From the NCBI RefSeq assembly GCF_900108225.1, contig NZ_FNUZ01000002.1, positions 870,501-934,500 of the forward strand: DNA of 64,000 nucleotides, read 5' to 3'. Position 1 is the first letter of the stretch; every line of letters starts with the position of its first letter. The translations under genes and the position numbers were made by a program. Origin of the DNA: Thalassococcus halodurans. GTDB taxonomy: Bacteria; Pseudomonadota; Alphaproteobacteria; Rhodobacterales; Rhodobacteraceae. The notes under the pieces were generated by a model that did not search any database, was not told the origin of the DNA, and saw nothing but the letters and a program-made list of their open reading frames with translations. Shown piece by piece: positions 23,992 through 33,235 of the stretch.

Positions 23992-24894
23992 ATGAATTTA
24001 CGAAAAGCCTCATTGGCAGCGCCCCTCGTTTTTCTGGCGTCATGTTCAAGCGTCAAAGACGAGCTTTACGAACCAGACGGCTTTGTTGCCCCACATTTCA
24101 ACAAACGACTGACAGCTGTCACGCAAGAACAACGCGCAGACCGTTATCTGATCGCTTTCGCCATCGTGGCTCCACTTGCTTTAGAAACAAGCGATGATGG
24201 ACAGGACAAAACGAACATAATCAGTCGGATCAACTTCACTCAAAAAGCGCTTGCGGAACTATACATTGCGGCAGGCAAAAACCCGACGGCCCTGACTGAA
24301 CCAGAACCCACACAATATGCCTTTGAATCACTTGGCTATGACGTACAGAAACAAATGTACCGCCTATCCAAGGAACTGATTATTCAGCTGAATCTGGATG
24401 AAACCGCCGAAGATATTGTTGATCTGGATATCCCGGCAATGACCCGCCTTTACGATCGCATGAAAGAGCTGTTTCCCGTCGTCCGCCGTGGAGCCGCAAC
24501 CTACCGCGATGCCATATACGCCTACGGCTCTGCCGTCAGCGAAAGCTGCGAAGGTCCCGACTGCGAAAAGCTCGTTCAGCTATTGAACGCTCAATACGCT
24601 TATGGCGAGCCGACCAGCCGTGACGCGACGGACCGGCGCTACTTTGAACAGGTTCTCGATGCCGCCAAGAAAGCTTCGGCAACCCGAAAAGACACGGCAA
24701 GTTGGTCCTTAGGCCAGCAACGGCGTCTGGCGTTACTATTCCATATCCAAAAGGCCTGTGACGCCGCCTTTAAAACACAGGATGGCGGAGAAAATCCCTC
24801 TGCGGCACCTTTGAATTGTGGTAGCCCGCAGAAACACAACGACAAAAACCACATAAGCCAACAGCGACAAAAACTGATTGAAGCCATTAAATAA
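23992..24894 (+). CDS. Hypothetical lipoprotein
   Basis: 300 residues. Signal sequence MNLRKASLAAPLVFLASCSS with lipobox LASC, so the mature protein should be lipid-anchored at its cysteine. The rest is mainly alpha-helical and polar (RINFTQKALAELYIAAG, VQKQMYRLSKELIIQLN) with four further cysteines (SCEGPDCEKL, KACDA, NCGSP) that could form disulfides. No domain recognised. Codon use is noticeably less GC-rich than that of neighbours, hinting at more recent acquisition. ATG at 23992 (GGAG upstream) is preferred to the TTG at 23980. Stands alone between pepF and the glutathione peroxidase gene. Confidence 0.75.
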   Translation: MNLRKASLAAPLVFLASCSSVKDELYEPDGFVAPHFNKRLTAVTQEQRADRYLIAFAIVAPLALETSDDGQDKTNIISRINFTQKALAELYIAAGKNPTALTEPEPTQYAFESLGYDVQKQMYRLSKELIIQLNLDETAEDIVDLDIPAMTRLYDRMKELFPVVRRGAATYRDAIYAYGSAVSESCEGPDCEKLVQLLNAQYAYGEPTSRDATDRRYFEQVLDAAKKASATRKDTASWSLGQQRRLALLFHIQKACDAAFKTQDGGENPSAAPLNCGSPQKHNDKNHISQQRQKLIEAIK

Positions 24895-24963
24895 TCTCAG
24901 CTTTTAACCCTTACAGATTGACTTGCTTACTTGGGCGCTAAATTGCGTCCAAGGAGGCCTTCA

Positions 24964-25479
24964 ATGCGTAAACTACTAAGCATTCTTTTAATTGTTTTTG
25001 CCTTGCCTGCGCTCGCGGCAGAACGGTTTGTCTTTCCCTCCATCGATGGTGGCGACATTGATCTGGCCGATTACGCTGGGCGGCCCGTCCTTGTGGTCAA
25101 CACGGCCTCTCGCTGCGCGTTCACACCGCAATACGATGCGCTGCAGGTGCTCTACGATAAGTATCGTGATCAGGGTCTGGTCGTGCTGGCGGTCCCCAGC
25201 AATGATTTCCGGCAGGAATTGAAAACTGCCGAGCAGGTCAAAGATTTCTGCGAATTGAACTTTGACCTTGATATGCCGATGACCGACATCACCCATGTTC
25301 GGGGCGATCAGGCGCATCCGTTTTTTAAATGGGTCAAAAGTGAAACGGGGTTCGAGCCCGCGTGGAATTTCAACAAAATCCTGATCGGTCCCGATGGCGC
25401 CGTGGTCGGGACATTCGGATCAATGACCCGACCACTCGCTCAACCCATCACCGACCTGATCGAAGCCGGCCTGTCCTGA
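24964..25479 (+). CDS. Glutathione peroxidase family protein, periplasmic
   Basis: 171 residues with a signal peptide (MRKLLSILLIVFALPALAAE). The thiol-peroxidase motif is VVNTASRCAFTPQYDALQ with catalytic Cys51 in place of selenocysteine; the tetrad tryptophan/asparagine is in AWNFNKILIGPDG. The usual WCxxNQF-like motif appears as VPSNDFRQELKT, that is without cysteine and with Asp in place of Gln, as in some alphaproteobacterial members. Reduces hydroperoxides; the physiological thiol donor (probably thioredoxin-like rather than glutathione) is not evident. Start at 24964 set by AAGGAGG. Confidence 0.92.
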   Translation: MRKLLSILLIVFALPALAAERFVFPSIDGGDIDLADYAGRPVLVVNTASRCAFTPQYDALQVLYDKYRDQGLVVLAVPSNDFRQELKTAEQVKDFCELNFDLDMPMTDITHVRGDQAHPFFKWVKSETGFEPAWNFNKILIGPDGAVVGTFGSMTRPLAQPITDLIEAGLS

Positions 25480-25488
25480 TCTGTTGGT

Positions 25489-25794
25489 TCAGTCCAGTTC
25501 GGTCCACGGCCAAGGTTTCACATCGGACGCGCCCGTTTGATAGCGGGCGGCCTTGGCCATCCAGACCCCCAAGTCCGTGCCGAATTCAGCCAACCGTTCG
25601 TTCGGCTTGTGATTGCTCACCAGCATGATGGCCAATTGAATAACCGTTGCGACCGTCAGAACGGTTTGCGCCAAGCTCAGCATCAGCCAGATCAGGATCA
25701 TATACAGAACGCGGCTACCCATGCCGTCGGCTTTAACTTCGGGCTGTTCGCCATAGACGCGCCCGTCAATTTTGTCGTCATCATTGTAAGTCAT
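25489..25794 (-). CDS. DUF4389 family membrane protein
   Basis: 101 residues: polar N-terminus, one long or two short membrane segments (VLYMILIWLMLSLAQTVLTVATVIQLAIMLV), then NERLAEFGTDLGVWMAKAARYQTG, the conserved DUF4389 end. Function unknown. Convergent with the glutathione peroxidase gene (9-base gap). Confidence 0.8.
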   Translation of the reverse strand: MTYNDDDKIDGRVYGEQPEVKADGMGSRVLYMILIWLMLSLAQTVLTVATVIQLAIMLVSNHKPNERLAEFGTDLGVWMAKAARYQTGASDVKPWPWTELD

Positions 25795-25908
25795 TTTGCG
25801 ACCTCAATTCTGCAAAAGAATGCCTGTAACGCTACTTCTTTTCCCGCAACTTCGCCACAGAAAGCTATCAATACGACTACAAATACCCCCAGCCGCATAC
25901 GAATCTGC

Positions 25909-25946
25909 CAAAAAATACCCCCGCGCCTGAATAATCAGACGCGGGG
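25909..25946 (-). terminator. Terminator of the YdcH gene
   Basis: On the minus strand CCCCGCG/CGCGGGG arms (25940-25946 and 25919-25925) with an additional inner CTGA/TCAG pairing, followed by TATTTTTT. Lies just after the YdcH stop at 25972. Confidence 0.75.
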
Positions 25947-25971
25947 TTTTCAAAGACCTTAGAGGGGGAAG

Positions 25972-26208
25972 TTAGGCCTTTAGAATATTGTAAATTTCGT
26001 CTTTCAACGCTGCGCGCTGTTTGCGTAGTTGGTCTTCGGCCAACTGCTCCATCGGCTCGACGTTCGTTTCGGCACGGTGCACTTGACGGTTCACTTCGTG
26101 GTACGTGTCAGCCAGTTTCGCAAAATGCGCGTCAGACTGTTTCAGTGCGCTCATTTTGTCTGCGAATTCCGGGAATTCAGCGGCGAGTTCATGCGGCGTG
26201 TTGGACAC
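25972..26208 (-). CDS. YdcH family protein (DUF465)
   Basis: 78 residues, highly charged and helical: HELAAEFPEFADKMSALKQSDAHFAKLADTYHEVNRQVHRAE, then LRKQRAALKDEIYNIL. This is the conserved YdcH/DUF465 pattern, a small coiled-coil protein of unknown function. GTG start at 26208, supported by AGGAGA eleven bases upstream. The 97-bp spacer to the next gene contains nothing else I can identify. Confidence 0.88.
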   Translation of the reverse strand: MSNTPHELAAEFPEFADKMSALKQSDAHFAKLADTYHEVNRQVHRAETNVEPMEQLAEDQLRKQRAALKDEIYNILKA

Positions 26209-26305
26209 CTGCGTCTCCTATTCTCAACTTGTTCAAGAGGAAGATCGCACGTCAGGCCGCACGGGTGTTTGATCCCGATCAAATTGCGCTAAAAACTTTG
26301 AAAAC

Positions 26306-26959
26306 TTATCGCGCGGCCCTGCGCCAGCCTGCAGATTGAGCTTCGGCCTCTGAACAGAACCAGCGTTCACCCTTGCGCTCGGATATCTGGGTCTTGGCAT
26401 AATCCGCCTGCCCCGGCATGTGATAAATCCGCGTACCCTTGCTGCTGATATTGCCCTTGATCACACAGTTTGCCTGCGGCGCAATTTGCACCGACACGGC
26501 CCGCTTTTCCGCACGGTATTCGGAAGGAGACTGGACCTCGCTTGCATGAAGCCCGCGCCCGGCGACCAGCGCCTCTTTTTCCGTGGCGACGTAATCCTGC
26601 CCGTAGCGGGGGAAGGAAAAAATCAGTCCGTCAGACACAAGCCATTGCCCGAGATCACGGCCCTGCACTTCGCATTTGGCAACGGTGCGATCATACCGGT
26701 CCACGGTCACCGCATGGCAACTGGCGCGCTTGCCCTGCACCCTTTTGCGCACCTCATCAGTCACCCACTGACCGCAGGCCCATTCTGCCCCGTCAGAGCG
26801 TTTACAGGTCTGGTCAAACTCTGGCGCATCGACGGCATGCAATCTGACGCGGACCGATCCGACATCAAAGGTATCGCCGTCTATCACATTGATACGGCCG
26901 TAAAAATCAGCGTGCGCGATCGAGGCAGAGAACAGTAGTGGCAAGAGGATTCTTAACAT
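26306..26959 (-). CDS. Thermonuclease-family nuclease (SNase-like), exported
   Basis: About 217 residues. Signal peptide MLRILLPLLFSASIAHA followed by an SNase domain: INVIDGDTFDVGSVRVRLHAVDAPEFDQTC (calcium-binding Asp and catalytic Arg), then YDRTVAKCEVQGRDLGQWLVSDGL. The C-terminal 60 residues (NCVIKGNISSKGTRIYHMPGQADYAKT, ERWFCSEAEAQSAGWRRA) match the cysteine-containing extension found in several alphaproteobacterial homologues. I place the start at the ATG at 26959 for the cleaner signal peptide; ATG at 26983 is possible. Confidence 0.88.
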   Translation of the reverse strand: MLRILLPLLFSASIAHADFYGRINVIDGDTFDVGSVRVRLHAVDAPEFDQTCKRSDGAEWACGQWVTDEVRKRVQGKRASCHAVTVDRYDRTVAKCEVQGRDLGQWLVSDGLIFSFPRYGQDYVATEKEALVAGRGLHASEVQSPSEYRAEKRAVSVQIAPQANCVIKGNISSKGTRIYHMPGQADYAKTQISERKGERWFCSEAEAQSAGWRRAAR

Positions 26960-27013
26960 GGCGGCAACATCTGTTAACGCCATGTCGAGTTCAACGGAAT
27001 TAGGTAACTTTCG

Positions 27014-28654
27014 TTAACGCTGAGCGGTTTTCCACTCGGGGTGCACCCAAGGCTCGGCGTTTTCGGATGGCAGTCTGCGATCCAACACATGATCGGCGAT
27101 CTTTTCGCCCACCATGATCGACGGTCCATTCAGGTTACCATTGGTAATCCGCGGGAAGATCGAACTGTCAGCCACGCGCAGGCCTTCGACGCCGATCACA
27201 CGGCCCTCGGTATCGACCACAGCCATGGGATCATCTGCACGGCCCATGCGGCAGGTGCCACAGGGATGATAGGCGCTTTCGGCGTGTTCACGAATGAATG
27301 CATCCAGTTCGTCATCGGTTTGCACATCGGCACCGGGCTGGATTTCGTGTTTGACGAAAGGCTGGAACGCGTCTTGTTCAAAAATTTCACGCGTCAGACG
27401 GATGCAGCGACGGAAGTCTTCCCAATCTTTTTCTTCGCTCATGTAATTGAAGAAAATCCGCGGCGCTTCTTTCGGATCAGAAGACCGCAAAGTGACCTCG
27501 CCGCGCGACGGCGACCTCATGGGGCCGACATGGGCTTGGAACCCGTGGCCTTCGGCGGCGGCCTTGCCATCATAGCGCACGGCGATCGGGATGAAGTGAT
27601 ACTGGATATCCGGATAATCCACGCCCGCCTGCGACCGGATGAATGCACAGCTTTCGAACTGGTTCGATGCACCGGGCCCGTCTTTGAACAGCAGCCAGCG
27701 CGCACCGACATAGGCCTTGCCCAGAAGGTTCCAGTATTTGAACAGGCTGACCGGTTGGCTGGCGGCCATCTGGATATAAAGCTCTAGATGGTCCTGAAGG
27801 TTCTGGCCAACGCCTGCGCGATCCGCGACCACGTCGATTCCATGTTCGGCCAGATGTTTCGCAGGACCAATGCCCGACAGCATCAACAGCTTGGGCGAAT
27901 TCAGCGCCGAGGCCGCGATGATCACTTCGGCCCGCGCTTTCAGAACTTCGATCCGTCCATTGAGTTCGACCTCAACACCAGTCGCACGGCCGTTCTCCAT
28001 CACCACACGGCGCGCAAAGGCGCGGATCACCTGTGCGCCTAGCTTTTCCGCCGGACGCAGATAGGCAGTCGCAGCGGACCAGCGACGACCTTTGAAAATC
28101 GTCGCCTCCATCGGGCCAAAGCCCTCTTGCTTTTCGCCATTGTAATCGTCGGTCGCCTCATATCCGGCCTGAATTCCGGCCTCGACAAAGGCCTGCGTCA
28201 GCGGGTTGTCGCGCTTGCCTCGGGACACATGCAGGGGGCCGTCTGTACCCCGCCAACCGACCTGTCCGCCGTGCGACTGCTCCATCCGCTTGAAGTACGG
28301 CAGCACGTCGGCATAGCCCCAACCATCCGCGCCCTGATCACGCCAATGATCAAAGTCATGGGCATGACCGCGCACATAGACCATCCCGTTGATCGAGGAT
28401 GATCCACCCATCACCTTGCCGCGTGGTGTCGCCAGACGACGACCGCCCAGATGCGGCTCGGGCTCGGACTGATAGCCCCAGTCGTAGACCTTCATATTCA
28501 TCGGATAGCTTAGCGCGCCGGGCATCTGGATGAATGGGCCACCGTCCCAACCGCCGTGTTCGATAACGATCACGGATTTTCCCGCCTCGGCAAGGCGGTA
28601 GGTCATGGCACAGCCACCGCTGCCCGCACCGATAACGATGTAATCAGCTTCCAT
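27014..28654 (-). CDS. betA: Choline dehydrogenase
   Basis: FAD-dependent GMC oxidoreductase that oxidises choline to betaine aldehyde at the membrane. 546 residues: dinucleotide motif [17 protein letters not shown] at the N-terminus, GMC signatures [18 protein letters not shown] and GAQVIRAF / [19 protein letters not shown], and the C-terminal active-site segment [10 protein letters not shown] plus [17 protein letters not shown]. Follows betB on the same strand with a 32-base gap. Start at ATG 28654 ([11 protein letters not shown]); a GTG four codons upstream is less likely. Together with BetB it makes glycine betaine for osmoprotection or as a carbon and nitrogen source. Confidence 0.95.
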   Translation of the reverse strand: MEADYIVIGAGSGGCAMTYRLAEAGKSVIVIEHGGWDGGPFIQMPGALSYPMNMKVYDWGYQSEPEPHLGGRRLATPRGKVMGGSSSINGMVYVRGHAHDFDHWRDQGADGWGYADVLPYFKRMEQSHGGQVGWRGTDGPLHVSRGKRDNPLTQAFVEAGIQAGYEATDDYNGEKQEGFGPMEATIFKGRRWSAATAYLRPAEKLGAQVIRAFARRVVMENGRATGVEVELNGRIEVLKARAEVIIAASALNSPKLLMLSGIGPAKHLAEHGIDVVADRAGVGQNLQDHLELYIQMAASQPVSLFKYWNLLGKAYVGARWLLFKDGPGASNQFESCAFIRSQAGVDYPDIQYHFIPIAVRYDGKAAAEGHGFQAHVGPMRSPSRGEVTLRSSDPKEAPRIFFNYMSEEKDWEDFRRCIRLTREIFEQDAFQPFVKHEIQPGADVQTDDELDAFIREHAESAYHPCGTCRMGRADDPMAVVDTEGRVIGVEGLRVADSSIFPRITNGNLNGPSIMVGEKIADHVLDRRLPSENAEPWVHPEWKTAQR

Positions 28655-28686
28655 CTTCGATCTCACTTATTAGCAGCCGCAGCGTT

Positions 28687-30150
28687 TCAGAACGGCGCTT
28701 CGACGCGGCCCATGCGGACGTAGACGGACTTCATTTGCGAATAATGCTCGATCGCGGCCTTGGCGTTTTCGCGCCCCACACCCGACATCTTCACCCCGCC
28801 AAACGGCACCTCGACCGGCGCATCGTTGTAAGAGTTGATAAAGCACGTACCCGCCTGCAGCTGGGCAACGACGCGATGCGCACGGCTGAAGTCACGGGTA
28901 AACACACCAGCGGACAGGCCGAACTCCGTGTCGTTCGCACGGGCGATCACTTCGTCTTCGTCGCTAAATTCAAACACCGACAGAACCGGGCCAAAGATTT
29001 CTTCGCGCGCGATGGTCATGTCATCGGTCACACCGTCAAACACCGCAGGCGTGATCCAGAAGCCGTCCTGATCCACACGTTCGCCACCTGTCACCAGCTT
29101 GGCGCCTTCTTCCCGACCTTTGGCGATATAACCTTCGACGATTTCAAGCTGGCGCGCGCTGACCATCGGGCCAAAGTTGGTCGCCTCATCCTGCGGATCG
29201 CCCATGACAACGCCTTTCAAGCGTTCGGCCAGACGTTCAACGAACTTCTGCTTGATACCGCTTTGCACAAATACCCGCGTGCCATTCGAACAAATCTGGC
29301 CAGTCGAGTAAAAATTGCCAAGGATCGCACCACCGACGGCGTCTTCGACATCGGCGTCATCAAAGATGATCAAAGGGGATTTACCACCCAGTTCCATTGT
29401 CACGTGCTTCAGGCCAGCAGCTGCAGCCGCGTAAACCTTGGACCCAGTAGGAACCGATCCGGTCAAAGACACCTTTGCCACATCCGGATGCGTCGTCAGC
29501 GCGGCACCAACCGGCCCCATGCCTTGCACCACGTTGAACAAACCGGCGGGCAATCCGGCCTCGATCAGAATTTCAGCCACTTTCAATGCGCAAAGCGGCG
29601 TGGTTTCGGACGGCTTAAAAATCATCGCGTTGCCGCAGGCCAGCGCAGGGGCGGCTTTCCAGCAGGCGATCTGTGTCGGGTAGTTCCATGCACCGATCCC
29701 GACACAAACCCCCAAGGGTTCGCGCACGGTGTAGGCCCAGTCTTCGCCCAGCGGGATATGTTCGCCGGTCAAACCGGCAGCGATACCACCGAAATACTCC
29801 AGCGCATCCGCAGCCGAGGTCGCATCCGCCACCAGCGTTTCCTGCAAAGGCTTACCTGTGTCGTAGGTTTCCAGAACAGACAGCGCGTGATTGCGTTCGC
29901 GGATCAGATGCGCCGCCTTTGTCAGAATGCGGCCCCGATCCCGCGGCGACACCTTTGCCCATTCCGCCTGTGCGCGTTTTGCGCTGTCGATGGCTTTGGC
30001 AATGACGTCATCAGTTGCAGCATGCACCTTGGCAATCACCTTGCCCGTCGCCGCATAGACCACGTCGATCACATCGCCATTCGTATCCTCAAGATAAGCT
30101 CCGTCGACGAAATGGCTGGCAGTGGGCTGGGTTTCATAAAGATCGGTCAT
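28687..30150 (-). CDS. betB: Betaine aldehyde dehydrogenase
   Basis: NAD(P)-dependent oxidation of betaine aldehyde to glycine betaine. 487 residues, aldehyde dehydrogenase fold: [16 protein letters not shown] with the general-base Glu, and [17 protein letters not shown] with the catalytic Cys; the N-terminus ([13 protein letters not shown]) and C-terminal [19 protein letters not shown] fit BetB. First gene of a betBA unit. A perfect 18-bp palindrome lies 116 bases upstream of its start and is a likely BetI operator, yet no betI gene is next to it. Confidence 0.95.
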   Translation of the reverse strand: MTDLYETQPTASHFVDGAYLEDTNGDVIDVVYAATGKVIAKVHAATDDVIAKAIDSAKRAQAEWAKVSPRDRGRILTKAAHLIRERNHALSVLETYDTGKPLQETLVADATSAADALEYFGGIAAGLTGEHIPLGEDWAYTVREPLGVCVGIGAWNYPTQIACWKAAPALACGNAMIFKPSETTPLCALKVAEILIEAGLPAGLFNVVQGMGPVGAALTTHPDVAKVSLTGSVPTGSKVYAAAAAGLKHVTMELGGKSPLIIFDDADVEDAVGGAILGNFYSTGQICSNGTRVFVQSGIKQKFVERLAERLKGVVMGDPQDEATNFGPMVSARQLEIVEGYIAKGREEGAKLVTGGERVDQDGFWITPAVFDGVTDDMTIAREEIFGPVLSVFEFSDEDEVIARANDTEFGLSAGVFTRDFSRAHRVVAQLQAGTCFINSYNDAPVEVPFGGVKMSGVGRENAKAAIEHYSQMKSVYVRMGRVEAPF

Positions 30151-30265
30151 CTTGTCCCCTCGCGAAAGGGCTGAGCCGCCCGTTCAGAAAGTTGCAGAAT
30201 TAATGCAGCCAGTGCGCACACAAAGCACACGGATGCCCGTTGTTTGGACTGACCCTAGGTGACTC

Positions 30266-30283
30266 TGATTGACTAGTCAATCA
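30266..30283. promoter_or_regulatory. Perfect 18-bp palindrome upstream of betB, probable BetI-type operator
   Basis: TGATTGACTAGTCAATCA is identical to its reverse complement. TetR-family BetI binds a TTGATTGA...TCAATCAA-like palindrome in characterised bet promoters, so this is the likely choline-responsive operator for betBA. The rest of 30151-30354 holds this site and the terminator at 30296-30330. Confidence 0.7.
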
Positions 30284-30295
30284 ATGTTGAGATCG

Positions 30296-30330
30296 AGCAA
30301 AAGAAAACCCGGCAGACGATCTGCCGGGTT
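30296..30330 (-). terminator. Terminator of the small hypothetical gene
   Basis: Perfect 11-bp stem AACCCGGCAGA (30306-30316) / TCTGCCGGGTT (30320-30330) with a three-base loop; on the minus strand it is followed by TTTTCTTTT. It isolates the small gene from betBA. Confidence 0.85.
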
Positions 30331-30354
30331 AACGTACTTCGCAAAGCATAAAGC

Positions 30355-30552
30355 TTATTCCTCGATGGTTCCGATGATTTCATTCTTTGGTAGTTGCGCG
30401 ACCTCGAACCCGTGGTCGGTTTTCCGGACGTTGTACCCATATCCCCGCATACGGAAACGCCACTCTGCCTCGGAAAGAACTTTGTCGCGTTCACGCAGCA
30501 AGAAACTGCGCACCTCGCCAAAGCTGTCTGTCATGTGGGTGTCTGTAAACAT
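30355..30552 (-). CDS. Small hypothetical protein
   Basis: 65 residues (MFTDTHMTDSFGEVRSF at the start, then RERDKVLSEAEWRFRMRGYGYNVRK, FEVAQLPKNEIIG). No family recognised; charged and probably cytoplasmic. The start at 30552 is set by AAGGAG seven bases upstream. It is its own unit, closed by the strong terminator at 30296-30330. The 87-bp spacer upstream (30574-30660) shows nothing notable. Confidence 0.7.
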   Translation of the reverse strand: MFTDTHMTDSFGEVRSFLLRERDKVLSEAEWRFRMRGYGYNVRKTDHGFEVAQLPKNEIIGTIEE

Positions 30553-30660
30553 CTCGCACTCCTTGTTACCCATTCCACAGGCTTCAAGATCAGCGCCAAT
30601 TGCGGCAAGTTTGCGAAAACATCCTGCCGATTTTCTGATTTCGCAACAATCAGGGGGAAC

Positions 30661-31572
30661 TCAACCCTTTGTTGCATTCACCAGCGGCGTCACTGCACGC
30701 TTCTTCGCGCGCGCTTCGCGCCAAGTGATGAAGCTGACAGCCGCCATGATCACGGCACCGCCCGCAATAACGAAGCTGTCCGGCGGTTCAGCAAAGAACA
30801 GCGCGCCGATGATCACAGACCAGACAAGCTGAAGGAATGTCACGGGCTGGGTGACGGATACAGGGGCCGCGGCAAAGGCGCGTGTCATCGTATAGTGGCC
30901 GACGGTCGCAAACAAAGCGACGCCGAATAATATGAAAACCTGCGTAAAATTGGGGGTAATCCAGTCCATCAGCGCCAAAGGCAACAGTCCGATCGGCACC
31001 GTGATCGATAGCATGGCAACAACCATCTTAGCGTCCAACTCATCCGACACGACCTTTGCGATCAGGTAAGACGCCGAAAACATCGTTGCCGTCCCCAGCA
31101 TTGCAAGATGCCCCGGATCCAACACACGAAACCCCGGACGAAGGATCAAGGCCGCGCCGGCAAGCGCCGCGACGATTGCAAGTATTCGGCGAATAGCCAG
31201 CTTTTCTCCGAGGAAAAACGCCGCCAAAATCGTGACGAAAACCGGTGTCAGATAGTTCATCGCCGTCACTTCGGCGATCGGAATGCGGGACATTGCGAAA
31301 AACCAGAAGGCCACGCCGACCGCGTGAACAGCGCCTCTGATTCCAAACAATCCGAGCTGGCGCTTGGTCAAACGGGTCTGGAGCAGTTCGCGCCAGATCG
31401 GCAAAAGGAACACCAATCCTAGCACATAGCGCAGGAACGCGCTCTGTGCGGCCGGTACCGATCCGCCCAGTGTTTTAACCAAGGCCGTGACCATAACAAA
31501 GCAAATGCCAGTCATGACCATCCAGAGGATGCCTGCAATCGGGCTTTTGCTGTTCATATCGGGCTTGGTCAT
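30661..31572 (-). CDS. DMT-superfamily transporter (EamA type)
   Basis: 303 residues with ten hydrophobic segments in two repeated EamA halves (GILWMVMTGICFVMVTALVK at the start; AMLGTATMFSASYLIAKVV opening the second half). The AFLRYVLGLVFLLPIW and MNYLTPVFVTILAAFFLGE motifs are typical of drug/metabolite exporters. Substrate not predictable. Lies downstream of the ArgO-like gene on the same strand, 44 bases away, perhaps co-transcribed. Confidence 0.85.
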   Translation of the reverse strand: MTKPDMNSKSPIAGILWMVMTGICFVMVTALVKTLGGSVPAAQSAFLRYVLGLVFLLPIWRELLQTRLTKRQLGLFGIRGAVHAVGVAFWFFAMSRIPIAEVTAMNYLTPVFVTILAAFFLGEKLAIRRILAIVAALAGAALILRPGFRVLDPGHLAMLGTATMFSASYLIAKVVSDELDAKMVVAMLSITVPIGLLPLALMDWITPNFTQVFILFGVALFATVGHYTMTRAFAAAPVSVTQPVTFLQLVWSVIIGALFFAEPPDSFVIAGGAVIMAAVSFITWREARAKKRAVTPLVNATKG

Positions 31573-31616
31573 GGTTTCTTATCAAGTCAGCAGTCGCGAA
31601 GCTGCACAAGCCGCAT

Positions 31617-32210
31617 TCATTCCCACAAAAGCGACGCCGCAATTGCAAACATGACGCAGGCGATCAGCAAGTCCAGTATCCGCCACGACACCGGACGCCG
31701 GAACAGCGGCGCAAGAAAGCGCGCGCCATACCCAAGCGAAAAGAAGAAAACGAAGGATGCCGTGCAAGCCCCCAAACCGAAGGCCAGCTTATTGTCGAAC
31801 TGCGCCGCGATACTGCCCAACAACACAACCGTATCCAGATAGACGTGCGGGTTCAGCCATGTCAGCGCCAGACAGGTCAGCAATGCAGACCGCAAACTGG
31901 GCGCACCGCCAGCCAGATCCATGGCCGCCCCGCCCTTCCATGCGGAAATCAGGTTGCGGACACCGTAGTAAATCAGAAAAGCCGCGCCAAAGATGCGCAT
32001 GGCAAACTCTAGCCACGGCACCTGTTCGGCCAATGCGCCGAAACCTGTGACACCGGCAGCAATCAATACGGCATCCGACAAAGCACAAGTCAGAACCACG
32101 GCAAACACGTGCTGCCGCGTCAGGCCGGACTTCAGGACGAACGCATTCTGGGCCCCGATCGCAAGGATCAGGGACAAACCGAGTGAAAATCCAGCAAGAG
32201 CGGCGGACAT
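31617..32210 (-). CDS. LysE/ArgO family amino-acid exporter
   Basis: 197 residues with about six membrane helices. Family motifs: [19 protein letters not shown] at the N-terminus and [22 protein letters not shown] in the middle, both diagnostic for LysE/ArgO basic-amino-acid exporters. Inner membrane. Start at 32210 set by AAGGAG; the frame upstream to 32351 overlaps the divergent yebC leader. No adjacent LysR-type regulator (ArgP/LysG) is present. Confidence 0.9.
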   Translation of the reverse strand: MSAALAGFSLGLSLILAIGAQNAFVLKSGLTRQHVFAVVLTCALSDAVLIAAGVTGFGALAEQVPWLEFAMRIFGAAFLIYYGVRNLISAWKGGAAMDLAGGAPSLRSALLTCLALTWLNPHVYLDTVVLLGSIAAQFDNKLAFGLGACTASFVFFFSLGYGARFLAPLFRRPVSWRILDLLIACVMFAIAASLLWE

Positions 32211-32339
32211 CGAATTCTCCTTCTGCGCAGTCGGACTTATCCCAGCCCACAGACAGACGCCAGTCGCCCTTGCCCTTTGCACCTTCCCTGCCCTATAGAA
32301 GCGGGCGAAATTCAAAGAACTCGATGCAAGGGAAACGTT

Positions 32340-33089
32340 ATGGCCGGCCACTCAAAATGGGCGAACATCCAGCACCGCAAAGGGCGCCAAGACGCCGCCC
32401 GTTCGAAACTGTTTTCGAAACTTTCAAAGGAAATCACCGTCGCCGCGAAAATGGGCGACCCTGATCCGGAAAAGAACCCGCGTCTGCGTCTGGCGGTAAA
32501 AGAAGCCAAGTCGAACTCGGTCCCCAAGGACGTGATCGACCGCGCGATCAAGAAATCCCAAGGCGGCGACGCGGATTCCTATGATGAAATCCGTTACGAA
32601 GGCTACGGCCCGAACGGTGTTGCCGTGATCGTCGAAACGATGACAGACAACCGCAACCGCACCGCGTCAACCGTGCGTTCCACGTTCTCGAAAAACGGTG
32701 GCAACCTTGGCGAAACCGGTTCCGTGGGATTCATGTTCGACCGTAAGGGTGAAATCACGTACCTGCCCGCAGCAGGCGATGCCGACACCATCATGATGGC
32801 CGCGATCGAGGCCGGCGCAGAAGACGTCGAAAGCTCGGAAGACGGTCACATCATCTATTGTGCGGACACAGACCTGAACGAAGTGTCCAACGCGCTTGAA
32901 GCCGAACTGGGTGAATCTGAATCCACCCGCCTGATCTGGAAGCCGACAACAACGACGGAACTGGATCTGGACGGCATGCAGACCCTGATGAAGCTGGTCA
33001 ATGCGCTGGAAGATGACGATGACGTTCAGCGCGTCACAACCAACTTTGAAGCATCCGACGAAGTTATGGCCCAGCTGGAAGACAGCTGA
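32340..33089 (+). CDS. YebC/PmpR family protein
   Basis: 249 residues, the universal YebC length: [47 protein letters not shown]-type N-terminal domain (given in part), [23 protein letters not shown] and [13 protein letters not shown] in the middle, acidic C-terminal domain. Long annotated as a transcriptional regulator; recent work links YebC proteins to translation of proline-rich stretches. ATG at 32340 (AAGGGA upstream). Confidence 0.95.
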   Translation: MAGHSKWANIQHRKGRQDAARSKLFSKLSKEITVAAKMGDPDPEKNPRLRLAVKEAKSNSVPKDVIDRAIKKSQGGDADSYDEIRYEGYGPNGVAVIVETMTDNRNRTASTVRSTFSKNGGNLGETGSVGFMFDRKGEITYLPAAGDADTIMMAAIEAGAEDVESSEDGHIIYCADTDLNEVSNALEAELGESESTRLIWKPTTTTELDLDGMQTLMKLVNALEDDDDVQRVTTNFEASDEVMAQLEDS

Positions 33090-33113
33090 TCCGCTTCATC
33101 CTGACGGATTTGG

Positions 33114-33142
33114 AAAACGCGGCCTTCGGGTCGCGTTTTTTG
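33114..33142 (+). terminator. Terminator of yebC
   Basis: AAAACGCG (33114-33121) / CGCGTTTT (33132-33139) with additional inner CC/GG pairs around TTCG, followed by further T. 25 bases after the stop. Confidence 0.85.
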
Positions 33143-33235
33143 TTTGGCGTCACCGCCTTGCGCTGCGCTGGACAATAATGGGCAACCCGCCCAAGGTGTC
33201 TGAACTTTGATGCATTCAGACCAAGGCCTATTTCC

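Noticed and set aside
30355-30552. betI in the betBA region
   Set aside because: The small protein there has no TetR helix-turn-helix and is far shorter than BetI.
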